64,000 bases of DNA, from assembly GCA_024707385.1 (NCBI GenBank), contig JANPZW010000002.1:1-64000 (forward strand), written 5' to 3'. A program made the translations under genes and the position numbers. The stretch comes from Cellvibrionaceae bacterium. GTDB taxonomy: Bacteria; Pseudomonadota; Gammaproteobacteria; Pseudomonadales; Cellvibrionaceae. Of this stretch, positions 30,302 through 40,151 are shown piece after piece (the first letter of the stretch is position 1; each line of letters starts with the position of its first letter). The notes under the pieces were generated by a model that worked only from the letters and a program-made list of their open reading frames with translations, was not told where the DNA came from and did not search any database.

Positions 30302-31591
30302 CTACGCGTTAGTCAAGTTGTACAGCAATTCAAATGGCGGTTGGTCTGCGTCGTTTCTGGAGGCTTGAAAGCGCAATTCACTCGTCGTTATTGGGCCGGA
30401 TCCGCGCGTCAGCTGAAAACTGAGTGAAACCAACTGCATGGATGGTGTGGCAACCACGGTTTGCGGCAGCTGATGGGTCAGCGACCAGGGCCCGGTTGGT
30501 GTAATACTTGGGGCATCAAAAACGTAAGTGTTTTTAGCGGCAAAATCCGCAGCGCTCTCACCGGTTTCCTGTGGGTAGAATTCAATATCGAATTGCAAAA
30601 CAAAAGGCACCGTTTGGCCTTGATTGACCAGAAATGTACTGGTCGCTGTGTTGAAACTTCCCGGTGGAATATTCTGCGCGGACAGGGCGATGTCGGTGTT
30701 CACCTCTGGTGTGTCGCCGATGGCGAGGGGCAAGCCGGTCGACGTTCTGTTCTGGTCCGGGTACTCCACAGCCTCAACCTGTACCGTCAAACTAGCCGAT
30801 CCACTTGCTCCCGTAGTTACCAGCAAATCTATGTCGGTGATAAATGGTTGCTGCTGACTTCGCGGCACTGTAATCGTGTCATCACCATCCACGACCACAG
30901 ACCAGCCCGCATCGCCATCCAAACTGGGAAGGATTGCGAAATCAGCTTCCAGTGTAGTAAAGGCGGATAATCTCAGGGTGACGGTGTAAGTGGTATTGGG
31001 TTCGAGTTCTTCCTGAGGAAAATCAACATATGTCAATACCATGTTGGCGGTAAGATTTTGTGGCAGCGAAGGTAGAACACGCACCAGAATATCGTCACTG
31101 CCAAAGTCATTGCTTATGGTAAGTAACACATCTGACCCGTTTTGACTTATGCCCAACATCGGCGGCACAGCAAAAGCCAGAGTTTTTCCGCTGCTGGAGC
31201 CACTGAAGGCAGTGATCGCACGATTGCCGATGCGCACACTGGTAAGGTTGGCGGGTGCCAGATTTTCGCCGATCACTGTCAGTGTTTCACCAATTCTCAC
31301 ACCGGTATTTGGATTTACGAAAATAATCCGCGGTGCTTCCTGGCTCGGAATGCCATTTTCGAGATCGGCAACACGGGCCTGCAAATTGCCAATGTCCGCC
31401 AACACCTGATTCATCAGCTCGGCGGTGATCACATCACCCGCTTGTACAAAGGTCGTGCGCCGCGCGATGAGTTCTGTTGAAAGCTGCTGCAATTCTGCAG
31501 TATTCAACGCAGTTTGTAGCAACTCCAGAACGTCGGCCAGCGGAACCACTACGTCACCGGGGTTGGCATTTGATAGATTTAATTCTGCCAT
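30302..31591 (-). CDS. IPT/TIG-domain eCIS accessory (fibre-like) protein
   Basis: About 429 aa. A short helical N-terminus with coiled-coil potential (QVLADIGNLQARVADLENG, about 65-85) is followed by a clear IPT/TIG immunoglobulin-like domain (about 88-175: IIFVNPNTGVRIGETLTVIG) and further beta-rich segments. This is the layout of a trimeric fibre or decoration. GAGGAA precedes the second ATG (31591), which is used as start. Its place after the fibre-like genes suggests it adorns the particle. Confidence 0.68.
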   Translation of the reverse strand: MAELNLSNANPGDVVVPLADVLELLQTALNTAELQQLSTELIARRTTFVQAGDVITAELMNQVLADIGNLQARVADLENGIPSQEAPRIIFVNPNTGVRIGETLTVIGENLAPANLTSVRIGNRAITAFSGSSSGKTLAFAVPPMLGISQNGSDVLLTISNDFGSDDILVRVLPSLPQNLTANMVLTYVDFPQEELEPNTTYTVTLRLSAFTTLEADFAILPSLDGDAGWSVVVDGDDTITVPRSQQQPFITDIDLLVTTGASGSASLTVQVEAVEYPDQNRTSTGLPLAIGDTPEVNTDIALSAQNIPPGSFNTATSTFLVNQGQTVPFVLQFDIEFYPQETGESAADFAAKNTYVFDAPSITPTGPWSLTHQLPQTVVATPSMQLVSLSFQLTRGSGPITTSELRFQASRNDADQPPFELLYNLTNA

Positions 31592-31663
31592 CGTCATTTC
31601 CTCTTAAGCAGCGCGTACGTAGGGCGTTGTCGGCCCGGTGAGAGTACGGCAGCGGTATATGCG

Positions 31664-33028
31664 CTAAATGAGTCCATAATTGCTGTAATCCCACTTGTTG
31701 CGATTAAATCGTGCATTACCGAAATACGGCGCGTGGCCGCTGGTAAATACCAGGTACTCCTGCAGGGTGACAGTGGGATTATTGTCAGCTTCCTGCGCAT
31801 TTTCGCGGGTGCGGTAAAGCCACATAAATTCCTCGCTCAACAAATCCACCGGCGGCAAGGCTAAAGCGGACTGCGAAATGGGAACCAACTCTGCGGCTTC
31901 GACAAACACACTGTTGCGCACCACGGCATCGGCAAAAAAAACCTGCTCATTAAATCCAATGTTGGATGTGCCGCTAGTGGTACGAATGGGCAGGTAACCA
32001 ACAGGAGGTAAGAAACGGAAATAATTCACAGCCTTGACAGTGCTCAGATCCGCAATGCGTTGCATCAAAAAGGTCAGGTGTTCCTGAAATTGCAAACGGG
32101 ATTCATCGGCGCGGCTATAGCTGTGACGGGTAAAGGTGGGAATATTATAAGGAGAGCTATCGCGGTGACTGGCTTTGCGCTTCACCGCCCAATTGTCGAC
32201 GAACACTATGCCTTCAAGATTCCAGTACAACAAAGCGAGCGGTGTATCGCTAAGGCTGAGCCCCTCTTCCATGCCGAGCAATGCATCAATTCCTGCGGTG
32301 GTTGTATTTTTCGTGACAAAGTTGGGGTCGCGGGCGGAGCGGGTTGTCGCATCAGTGCCAAAACAAACCTGGGCAACCAAATTACGCATTTTCGATAATG
32401 CCGGTAAATCATTTGACCCTACCGGATTCGATGCGCTGAGATATTGATTCTCCAACTCATTGCGTACGTCGTCTGCAATGTCGGGCATTAATGTGGGATC
32501 GAATTTCACCAAGCGGAATTGCACACTCTCCACCAGGTAACGGCGGCCACAGTTATGTGCAATGCCTTTTTTTTGCAGTCCGCTTTGAGGTGCAAATTCT
32601 TGCCATGCATGGGCAGGGCTCATAACCAATATATACAGACCGGCTCCGCTTGGGACCAGCGTTTCCGATGGCAGTGGTGAGCAATTCTTAAAGCCGGTTT
32701 GAATGCCGACAGGAGGATCAAATGTGCGGGATAGGCGAATATCCACATAATCCAACGCCAGCTCGAGTGTTTCACCTTCCAGGTTGATCGCAAGTCCTCT
32801 GCCTACTCGCACGACCGGTTGTTGGCCATTCGCTCCGGTGTTTTCCACACTGACTTGCAAGCCCTCCACCACCCCGTGACCGAGCGTGCGCCCGAGATGC
32901 CGCCGATGGATTCGGTTGGCGGCCTCCTGATCGGTGAGATCCTTTCCGCTCAGCAAGCGCCCCTCAAAAAAATTGACATTTTTAATGCCGCTTTCGATTA
33001 CAGGTTCGAGTAGATTTTTAAAGCTCAT
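31664..33028 (-). CDS. eCIS conserved protein, LHG-type N-terminal domain
   Basis: About 454 aa. Near residues 18-62 it has NFFEGRLLSGKDLTDQEAANR followed by RRHLGRTLGHGVVEGLQV. This module (FxGxLL...D...R.H.R.L.G.GVV.GL.V) recurs in eCIS accessory genes and in the 229-aa protein encoded at 33924-34613. The rest is beta-rich without a named domain. The ATG at 33028 shares a base with the preceding stop (TGATG), so translation is coupled. Probably a tail-fibre or baseplate-periphery protein. Confidence 0.65.
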   Translation of the reverse strand: MSFKNLLEPVIESGIKNVNFFEGRLLSGKDLTDQEAANRIHRRHLGRTLGHGVVEGLQVSVENTGANGQQPVVRVGRGLAINLEGETLELALDYVDIRLSRTFDPPVGIQTGFKNCSPLPSETLVPSGAGLYILVMSPAHAWQEFAPQSGLQKKGIAHNCGRRYLVESVQFRLVKFDPTLMPDIADDVRNELENQYLSASNPVGSNDLPALSKMRNLVAQVCFGTDATTRSARDPNFVTKNTTTAGIDALLGMEEGLSLSDTPLALLYWNLEGIVFVDNWAVKRKASHRDSSPYNIPTFTRHSYSRADESRLQFQEHLTFLMQRIADLSTVKAVNYFRFLPPVGYLPIRTTSGTSNIGFNEQVFFADAVVRNSVFVEAAELVPISQSALALPPVDLLSEEFMWLYRTRENAQEADNNPTVTLQEYLVFTSGHAPYFGNARFNRNKWDYSNYGLI

Positions 33029-33942
33029 CACACACCCCTGCCGATTCGGTTGGCGGTATAGCGCAGGTCTACCTGCATCAGATACACATCGGAAATGGCA
33101 TTGCCAGGATCAATGATGGAAATACGCAATGCGCCGTATTGCTGGCTATCACCGAATTGAATAGACGGATCAAAATCGATAAAGGGCGTCATCAGAACCG
33201 CGTTCCTACGAGCGGTTGGCTCCGCGACCGCCACTTCTACATTTTCAAACCCTGAAGTGGCTTCATTGGCCTGATACAGTCGGGCTCCCACGCGCCAGAC
33301 GAAGCCAATGTCGGCGGGCTGCGGGTTGCCTTGAAAACCCCAATGCAAGCGGAACTGCATAGGCTCCGCGTATTCCATGTCCTCCGGCAGTGGTATGGAG
33401 AACAATGCTTCACCGCCAAAGGCATTGGTGCCGGAGGTCATGAAATGCATCGCTGGCAATCCATTGAATAATGCACGAGCCGCGCCGCGACCGTGATGAG
33501 CGCTGTAACCTGGCAGCACCAATTTTTTGAACACTCGCGCGTTTCCCTCAAGAGCAAGTGGACTGGCAAAGCTTCTGATACTATCCATCGTCTCATTTCC
33601 GCCACCGATGAAAGCCGGTAACAAGCCGCTGGATAAACTTTTCGCCCAGATGGCGAAGTAGCGCATAAAATCCTGCTGATCCTGCGTTGCCAGCAGGATT
33701 TGGCGCTGGCTTTCGTCTATGTCCACCACCGAATTCAGCATCACCAGATTGCCAACGGAAGTAACGTCGAAATTGAGTTGTGCAAGGAAAACACAATTAC
33801 GCGTTTTATCTTCTGGCACGAGATTGTGCGCGCATATCACATGGCAAGGCTTGACTTCAGTCACCCACAACTTGAACGCCTCGCGGAAATAGGACAAGAC
33901 ATTTTCCGGCGCGATTGCTCCTGCTATGGCAGGTGAAGACAA
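33028..33942 (-). CDS. eCIS-associated hypothetical protein
   Basis: A 304-aa soluble protein starting MSSPAIAGAIAPENVLSYFR, with no signal peptide or membrane helix and beta-rich C-terminal half (PMQFRLHWGFQG, ALRISIIDPGNAISDVYLMQ). It overlaps its upstream neighbour by 19 nt and its downstream neighbour by one base, so the three are co-translated. I recognise no family; context suggests a fibre or receptor-binding accessory. Confidence 0.65.
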   Translation of the reverse strand: MSSPAIAGAIAPENVLSYFREAFKLWVTEVKPCHVICAHNLVPEDKTRNCVFLAQLNFDVTSVGNLVMLNSVVDIDESQRQILLATQDQQDFMRYFAIWAKSLSSGLLPAFIGGGNETMDSIRSFASPLALEGNARVFKKLVLPGYSAHHGRGAARALFNGLPAMHFMTSGTNAFGGEALFSIPLPEDMEYAEPMQFRLHWGFQGNPQPADIGFVWRVGARLYQANEATSGFENVEVAVAEPTARRNAVLMTPFIDFDPSIQFGDSQQYGALRISIIDPGNAISDVYLMQVDLRYTANRIGRGV

Positions 33943-34613
33943 GGGTGGAGAAGAAAATCCGGTGGCGATGACAACTCATAATCAGGATCCAGGGTTCGCA
34001 CCAGATCCAGAAGTTCCTCAAGCGTCATGGTGCCGCCTGCTTCTACCGGAATGCTCAACAACAATTCTGATAATTCCGTCATGGTGGCTTGAAAATGGTA
34101 AGCCGGTGGCAGATCGAGCGAAAAGCGTAAACTGAAATCATCGGCGATGCGCGAGGCTGCTGTTATTTCCTCCAACGATTGGCAGGGACCCGCGGGTATT
34201 GGCACCAGATCCGTTTCACATTCCCGGTAACACAGCATCAGATAGAGACTGAGCGGGCCTTCTGCTGGTGAACCAAGGCGCTCAATGATATCGGCACTGT
34301 TTGTCGCCAACCATTCCTCCAGCACCGCACATTGGGTGCGAGGTACTTGAATGACCTGACCGCAATAATTAATGGCCATTCCGGGCTTCACTTTAATTTC
34401 GGTGCCCGAGCTTTCGTTGCTCTGCTCTATCGCCAGGCCGCAAACCGTACCGTAGCCATGTAAGGCGCGATTGTGCTGTCGATCTTTTTCGAGCAGGTAA
34501 TATTCTTCCTGACGGAACTCATCCACGCCCAGCACCAGACCGTGCAGATAATTGACACGTTTACTGGGATCGAGGGGCTGGGCAGCCGGGAATACACTGG
34601 AAAAGTCGCTCAT
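33924..34613 (-). CDS. eCIS conserved protein, LHG-type domain (short)
   Basis: A 229-aa protein with VNYLHGLVLGVDEFRQEEYY and RQHNRALHGYGTVCGLAI in its first 65 residues, the same module seen in the 454-aa protein two genes downstream. The middle has LSLYLMLCYRECETDLVPIP, common in this eCIS family. It follows the tail protein I gene by one base and overlaps the next gene by 19 nt. Likely a baseplate-peripheral or fibre-attachment protein; exact role unknown. Confidence 0.7.
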   Translation of the reverse strand: MSDFSSVFPAAQPLDPSKRVNYLHGLVLGVDEFRQEEYYLLEKDRQHNRALHGYGTVCGLAIEQSNESSGTEIKVKPGMAINYCGQVIQVPRTQCAVLEEWLATNSADIIERLGSPAEGPLSLYLMLCYRECETDLVPIPAGPCQSLEEITAASRIADDFSLRFSLDLPPAYHFQATMTELSELLLSIPVEAGGTMTLEELLDLVRTLDPDYELSSPPDFLLHPCLHLP

Positions 34614-34614
34614 T

Positions 34615-37476
34615 TTAGGGTCTCCATTTTAATTCGTAGGTCAGGCGCTCGCGGCCCACAACTGAGCGATCTGCAATATTCCACGGATGTGATTCGGCGA
34701 GAAAGCTCTGGCCAAGAAAATTTGCGCCCAAGACCATGGCAACGAAACGTCCACCCTCACCTATCGTGGTATCTATGCCCAGGCGTGCACTGCCCACCTG
34801 AAACATCGCCCAAAAAAATCTCACATCAAAATGAGTGTGCGCAGGTTTTTCGTTTTTAACGATGGTTTCCACTTGAGCTCTGCGCGCTTCCAGCGCCGCT
34901 GGCAAATCGCCGAGCACCGTCGGAAGATAAACAGTGAACTGATGGGCTTGGCGGTGAATCGGCAATGAAAGGGAAACAAACTCAATCCAGTCGGCAAGAT
35001 CGGCTTTGTTTTCCGGAAATTTGGTGGGCATGCGAACAGCTGAAAAACTATTCAATGCTATATTTCCGGATAAGCCATAAGCTGTGTTCAGTTTGTTGAT
35101 CTGTTGATATCGCAGCTGAAGAAACTGCTGATATAGCGGCAAATCATTGTTGTTTAACGAGGGATAGCTAAACCCTATGTAATCCCGCGTAAATTCTTGC
35201 CAATCGGCGGCTTCAACTGGATCGGCAGGCGTAAGGGGCGGGAATTTAATGGTTCCAAAGTTGGAGAGATTCTCTTCGGCGCTGCTCCATGCCGCTTTAA
35301 GGAAATCGATATTCTGCTGGTATTTATGGGCGAGAAATTCCTGATACCGTTTGTGCAACGCGCCGGCTCCGTCAATGGGCTGCCAGCTCTGGCTCTCGGT
35401 GCGCAAAGCCAACGTTGTGGCATATGTGGTGGTATCCGTCTGCGCCAAGCGACGAGTAAGGAAGTGTTCGACGATGCGAACATCTCTGCCTTCAAATGCA
35501 CTTTCACTATCTCGTCCAGGAAAACGCAAGGGGTCAAAAATACTGGCATTCGGGCATTCATCAATACCCAACTTGATCAGCGCTCGTAAACAGGCGGGCG
35601 TACCTCGCCAATTGAAGAGCAAAGATGCGTGGTCAATGAATAATCTTTTGCGTTTTTCATCCCACACGGGGTCAACCAGAACGCCGAGCCATTTCCCCAG
35701 CCACTCAAGAAATTCTGGCGGTGTGGTGCGTGTGTCAAAAAGAGATTCGGCATGTGAGATTTTATCCTCCATCTGCGTATAGAGGCCCTCAATATTCGCA
35801 AGAAAGCGATCCAGAAAGGCGGAAGAACGTTGGTCGTCCTGATAAAGAGGCGGCAGGTAACGTTTTAACCAGGAAAAGCGTGGGTAATAAATGCGACAAG
35901 CGCGAACTAAAGGTGTTTTCTGCCGGGTACCAGTCAATTGCATCCGCAGCTCCAGATAGCGGCCCTCCGCTTCCTGAAATAAAAATTCGTAGCTGCCGCT
36001 GTATGCGTCCGCGCAAATCGTCGTATCGGAGTGGGCCAGCTCGGAGCCCTGTGCGCGTTTATAAAACGGTGGCTCCGTCCGCCATGGCAAACCAGACAAG
36101 TCGGCGATGCTATTGGCGGCTCGACTGGCGATTTGCACACTGGTGCCAGGTGGTACTCGAGCGTCAATAATCATGCGATGCCAAACGCAATCTGGTTCTT
36201 CACCATCGAAGACCATACCTTCCAGTTGAGCCTGACTTTGATACTGCTTCGTGGGTTGCTCCGCCAGTGGCAGCCAGCGGTCCTCAAAGTCGTACCAGGC
36301 CCCGTTCCCCGAGCTAATCAAGGCCCTACCTGTAAGTGCGCGCATGGGTAGGAGTTTTGCCTGCATTGCCAGCTGCAGACTTTCGTCGGTGGCGTAAAAC
36401 TGAAATTCGAAAGCCTGAAAAAAACGGCTGGCGGAAACATACAAGGTGCCACGGTGAACAGGTTCGTCGCCCTGATGGCTGGCGATAAACGCAAAGTCGT
36501 GCGCGTGTACAAGTTTATTGTTGAGTAGTGTGCCTATCGCGTTTTCGTCCAGCGCAACCGAATCAATATGTTCACTATCGCGAAAATAGTGCACAGAGGA
36601 AACCAGGCCTACCTCGGGTGAATCCAGAATTACAAAGGCATCATTTGCAACTGCTTCAATGGATATGGCTGTGTCAATTCTACCCCCAGTGATCTGGTTC
36701 AGATCCATGCCGGAAAAAAAGTGCGTTTGGCTTTCCTCGTGTGTGGAAATATCTCCGTCAACGTCACCGATCTGCTCATCCAGGGTAAAGAAATCGTGTT
36801 GGCTTGCCAGTTCAATCACTTCCCCATTGCAGCCGAGAATTCGCCAGCGTTTGTCCAAATGCCAAACGCGCGCCGAGAATGCGATGAGAGGATCGCGATC
36901 CAGAATGTACACACCGCCATCGGGCGTGCAGCTGAGGTCTAATGGAAAGAACGCGCTGCTTTTGGGCCAGCGCAACCACAAAGGCGCGCCGCCAGCATGC
37001 AAATCGAAAATCAACAAACCCGCTTCGTGCGTGCTGGAGGCCAAGGTGCCGACCACGAGATATTCACAAGTGGTGAGCGTCAAGCCGCTGAGTTTCGGGT
37101 ACTCGAGGTCCGGGATTTTATACTCGGCCTTAAAATCTCCATGAGCACGGTTATTGTTGGCGGCAAGTTGGAGTTCGCGTACGTGCCAGAACTCACCTTT
37201 TTTCAGTGGCGAGGTTACGGGTTGATAAAAAATGCCGTCGCGATTTTCGTTTATCCAGTACACATTGCCATAGTGATCGAAAGCCGCCCCGCGCCGCTGT
37301 GTTGTTTGAAGATACTGATTGGGCGGCAGCTCATTTATTTGTTGTAATACCGGTGCCAGTGTCACTGCCTGATGTTTGGAATCCCACCAGAGTTGAGCGC
37401 TCTCCTGTTCCGATAAAAAGGGCAGCCAGTTCTGCGCGCCATAGACCAGGTGAAACTGACGGTTTTGATGGTCCAT
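34615..37476 (-). CDS. eCIS baseplate protein with phage tail protein I domain (Afp12-like)
   Basis: About 953 aa. The N-terminal 500 aa look like a repeat beta structure (GNVYWINENRDGIFYQ, GGVYILDRDPLIAF). From about residue 545 comes the conserved tail protein I segment: RYLPPLYQDDQRSSAFLDRF, TPPEFLEWLGKWLGV, HASLLFNWRGTPACLRALI. That domain forms part of the contractile-tail baseplate wedge (gpI/gp53 group, Afp12). The C-terminus is helical. The ATG at 37476, with GGAG eight bases upstream, is preferred over an earlier GTG. It lies directly after baseplate J. Confidence 0.85.
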   Translation of the reverse strand: MDHQNRQFHLVYGAQNWLPFLSEQESAQLWWDSKHQAVTLAPVLQQINELPPNQYLQTTQRRGAAFDHYGNVYWINENRDGIFYQPVTSPLKKGEFWHVRELQLAANNNRAHGDFKAEYKIPDLEYPKLSGLTLTTCEYLVVGTLASSTHEAGLLIFDLHAGGAPLWLRWPKSSAFFPLDLSCTPDGGVYILDRDPLIAFSARVWHLDKRWRILGCNGEVIELASQHDFFTLDEQIGDVDGDISTHEESQTHFFSGMDLNQITGGRIDTAISIEAVANDAFVILDSPEVGLVSSVHYFRDSEHIDSVALDENAIGTLLNNKLVHAHDFAFIASHQGDEPVHRGTLYVSASRFFQAFEFQFYATDESLQLAMQAKLLPMRALTGRALISSGNGAWYDFEDRWLPLAEQPTKQYQSQAQLEGMVFDGEEPDCVWHRMIIDARVPPGTSVQIASRAANSIADLSGLPWRTEPPFYKRAQGSELAHSDTTICADAYSGSYEFLFQEAEGRYLELRMQLTGTRQKTPLVRACRIYYPRFSWLKRYLPPLYQDDQRSSAFLDRFLANIEGLYTQMEDKISHAESLFDTRTTPPEFLEWLGKWLGVLVDPVWDEKRKRLFIDHASLLFNWRGTPACLRALIKLGIDECPNASIFDPLRFPGRDSESAFEGRDVRIVEHFLTRRLAQTDTTTYATTLALRTESQSWQPIDGAGALHKRYQEFLAHKYQQNIDFLKAAWSSAEENLSNFGTIKFPPLTPADPVEAADWQEFTRDYIGFSYPSLNNNDLPLYQQFLQLRYQQINKLNTAYGLSGNIALNSFSAVRMPTKFPENKADLADWIEFVSLSLPIHRQAHQFTVYLPTVLGDLPAALEARRAQVETIVKNEKPAHTHFDVRFFWAMFQVGSARLGIDTTIGEGGRFVAMVLGANFLGQSFLAESHPWNIADRSVVGRERLTYELKWRP

Positions 37477-37478
37477 CT

Positions 37479-39686
37479 TCAGCACTCCATGGGCACAACA
37501 GGGACAGGAACAACTTTGGTGCCGGAGCCGGATGAAGGAGCTTCTGCATCGCCTCTTATATCTTCAATACTCAGCGCGTCCCCTTCGACCACAGAAACCT
37601 TCATCACCCGAGGTAAATTCAAACCCTGCATGCCGACACTTGGTACCTCAGGGCCACTCGATTCTGCGAGGCGCAGTTGGTTGATCCGCGAAACACCTGC
37701 AACGCGTGCAACGGCGGCGGAAATCTCCAGGGCGTCCAGGGCTTTTTCCAACGGCCATCCTTCATAGGAAAAACCACCTTGAAATGGTGACAGAAAGCGT
37801 TTTACTTCCTGTTTGACAGCTTCGTGAATAACGGCAGGATCAGAGCCCGGCACCACATTCAGACCGACGGAAATCCAAACTTCTTTATAAACCGGTCCAC
37901 GTATGTGCAACTCGGTAGTGAGGATTCGGCGCGGCTTTAGATAGCGGCAGATATTTTGTAAAAAGAGCTGATCCGGTTCCGGAGAATCGGGATGCGCGAT
38001 ATCGAGCAGCGGCACTACAAGCAAAGTCACAACACCGCTGGATATTTGATTGGGTAATTTAGGATGAAATAGCGGCAGCACTTCCACGCGGCCAAGATCA
38101 ATACCGGGTGTGCGTCGAACTATGTCCTTATAATCCTGTTCCGACATCAAGCGATCGCGATGACGCAATGTTTGCGGAATATTGCGCTCGCCATCGGCGA
38201 CTTTTTCTGCGGCTGTCGCGCCCCAGGTGGGAACAGGATTCGTTACTTTCACTCCGGCTGGCAAGTTCGGCGCTTTTACAATGGTGTTCACACCTACTAG
38301 CCCTTGTAAACCACCACCGTGCGCATACGACGCTTGGATTATTGCGCCATTCGGTGGCCGTGCCCCACGCAAACCGTTGCCAAAATAAAGTTCGCCGGCT
38401 TCGCGATCCAGGCGAAAAACCTTGCTATTGGTATCACTGTTTACTCCGGTGCGAATTTCCGAACCCGCTATGGCGAGATCGTCCACTTCGGTCCAGCGTT
38501 CGCCGTTTACAAATAATGCAAAGGTATCTTCAATGATCGGTCGATTGAGCAAACGCAATTGTTGATTAGGTTTGCCATTGCCATCACTAAGACGTTCGGC
38601 TGAGACATCCGTACGCTGCATGACACTGGCCGCATTGATGCCCACCCAGGCCAGCCTTATCGACATTTGCCTGGAAGACTCTTCCGCATTCATATTCATT
38701 TGCAGCGCGCTTTGCGGTGCGCGTATGCGTATCCAGGTCACCAGGCGTGGTTGATCATCCGTGTTCGCCAGAGAAGGCGGACGGTTGTCGACACCGGAGG
38801 TCAGAACCTCCTCCTGCCACACCTGTAATTGGTCCGCGGCGGGGATGCGCAGTTTTACCACGCCAGCCTGAGTCAGCAGATTGTGCTGCGCGGTGTATTC
38901 CAAAGGTTGATAGCGGATTCGCGCATCGCTGGCATTGGGAATTTCAAATACCAAACCTTGATTCAAATCATCGGCAAGTGCGGCGATATCCTGAATCTGG
39001 CAGCCGTCCTCACCGTAACTCGGCTGCATACCAAGAGATAAAACGGAATTGGCTATTTTTTCCCGTGCTTGTTGCGGTGTCTCGGTCGAACGTGCGAGCA
39101 ATGCGACCCACAATGCTCCGTCCACTGTATCTTTCGTGATATCTAGGGCTTTCATTCTCAAGCCATCACTGGTGGGTTCGAAAATTGCCGTTTCATAAAA
39201 CGCCAGCTGATTTTCCGGCAAATCAAATGCTGCATAAAGATTGCGATACAAACCACTCAACTCGCTGCCTTCAACCTCTGTGACAGGCCTCTTATAGTAA
39301 AGACGCGCTTCAACCGGCAATACCGCCAAGCCACTCAGGGATTTAAAAGCCACATTGCCGGCGGCGAGTTTCTGTCCGGCTTTCACCGCGATATTTTCGA
39401 ACGCTCCACGTGGATTGGAAAAGCTGACCAGTCCCAAAGCGGCTGCGGCCGGTCGTAAAGGAATTTGCAATAGCCGTAAAAATTTCTGCCGGTTGCGCTC
39501 AGGGATGAGGTTGGTTCGATAAAGAACGTTTTCGGTCATAAATGAAAACAATTGCAGCAGAGTAATTCCCGGATCCGGCTCACTGCGATTGGTCCATTCA
39601 GGCGTGTGAGCAGCAATGCGCGCTAGGGCTTCATTGAAAATGTCGCTATAAGTGAGACTTTCAAACTGCGGTTCTGGCATTGGCAT
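37479..39686 (-). CDS. Baseplate J-like protein (Afp11-like)
   Basis: A 735-aa baseplate protein. The N-terminus has the family signature ARIAAHTPEWTNRSEPDPGI followed by TLLQLFSFMTENVLYRTN. The central part contains FRLDREAGELYFGNGLRGARPP and the C-terminal part RDRLMSEQDYKDIVRRTPGI, both typical of gpJ/Afp11 wedge proteins. RBS AGAGGAT precedes the ATG. The order gp25, J, I is that of other contractile systems. Confidence 0.93.
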   Translation of the reverse strand: MPMPEPQFESLTYSDIFNEALARIAAHTPEWTNRSEPDPGITLLQLFSFMTENVLYRTNLIPERNRQKFLRLLQIPLRPAAAALGLVSFSNPRGAFENIAVKAGQKLAAGNVAFKSLSGLAVLPVEARLYYKRPVTEVEGSELSGLYRNLYAAFDLPENQLAFYETAIFEPTSDGLRMKALDITKDTVDGALWVALLARSTETPQQAREKIANSVLSLGMQPSYGEDGCQIQDIAALADDLNQGLVFEIPNASDARIRYQPLEYTAQHNLLTQAGVVKLRIPAADQLQVWQEEVLTSGVDNRPPSLANTDDQPRLVTWIRIRAPQSALQMNMNAEESSRQMSIRLAWVGINAASVMQRTDVSAERLSDGNGKPNQQLRLLNRPIIEDTFALFVNGERWTEVDDLAIAGSEIRTGVNSDTNSKVFRLDREAGELYFGNGLRGARPPNGAIIQASYAHGGGLQGLVGVNTIVKAPNLPAGVKVTNPVPTWGATAAEKVADGERNIPQTLRHRDRLMSEQDYKDIVRRTPGIDLGRVEVLPLFHPKLPNQISSGVVTLLVVPLLDIAHPDSPEPDQLFLQNICRYLKPRRILTTELHIRGPVYKEVWISVGLNVVPGSDPAVIHEAVKQEVKRFLSPFQGGFSYEGWPLEKALDALEISAAVARVAGVSRINQLRLAESSGPEVPSVGMQGLNLPRVMKVSVVEGDALSIEDIRGDAEAPSSGSGTKVVPVPVVPMEC

Positions 39687-39729
39687 TACTCTATCCTCTG
39701 CTCAATGGTTGCTATTCTGTGCACTTGTC

Positions 39730-40125
39730 TTAGGCGCTCAACTGCAAACGTAACTGAATTTGATCGGGACTCTGGTTGGAAATCAGTTTGTAACGCAATG
39801 TAATCCAGGCAATGTTGGGTTCTTTGGGATCGGCCGACACTTCAACCGAGCTGACACGAATACGCCGCTCCCAACGTTCCAGTGCGCGTGCAATCAACTC
39901 TTCGATAAGACTATGAGTCTCCACTGTATTGGGTTGAAACAGCATTTGTTTCAAGCCGCAACCGAACGCTGGCAACATCAAACGCTCCAGCGGCTCGGTT
40001 TGCAGAATTATCTGTATGGATTGCCGGATGTTGTCGGAACCGGCCGACCAGGCCCAGCGGCCATTGGCATTAATTTTTGGCGGAAAATGCAATCCGCGCC
40101 CAAACATTTTTCCTTCATCTAACAT
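39730..40125 (-). CDS. gp25/GPW baseplate wedge protein (Afp9-like)
   Basis: A 131-aa protein with GRGLHFPPKINANGRWAWS, DNIRQSIQIILQTEPLERLM and PAFGCGLKQMLFQP, the core of the gpW/gp25 lysozyme-like baseplate fold that joins sheath and baseplate. The ATG at 40125 has GAGAGGAAA upstream and gives the normal length. It is directly followed by baseplate J. Confidence 0.93.
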   Translation of the reverse strand: MLDEGKMFGRGLHFPPKINANGRWAWSAGSDNIRQSIQIILQTEPLERLMLPAFGCGLKQMLFQPNTVETHSLIEELIARALERWERRIRVSSVEVSADPKEPNIAWITLRYKLISNQSPDQIQLRLQLSA

Positions 40126-40151
40126 GGTATTTCCTCTCGGCTTTTTTGCTG

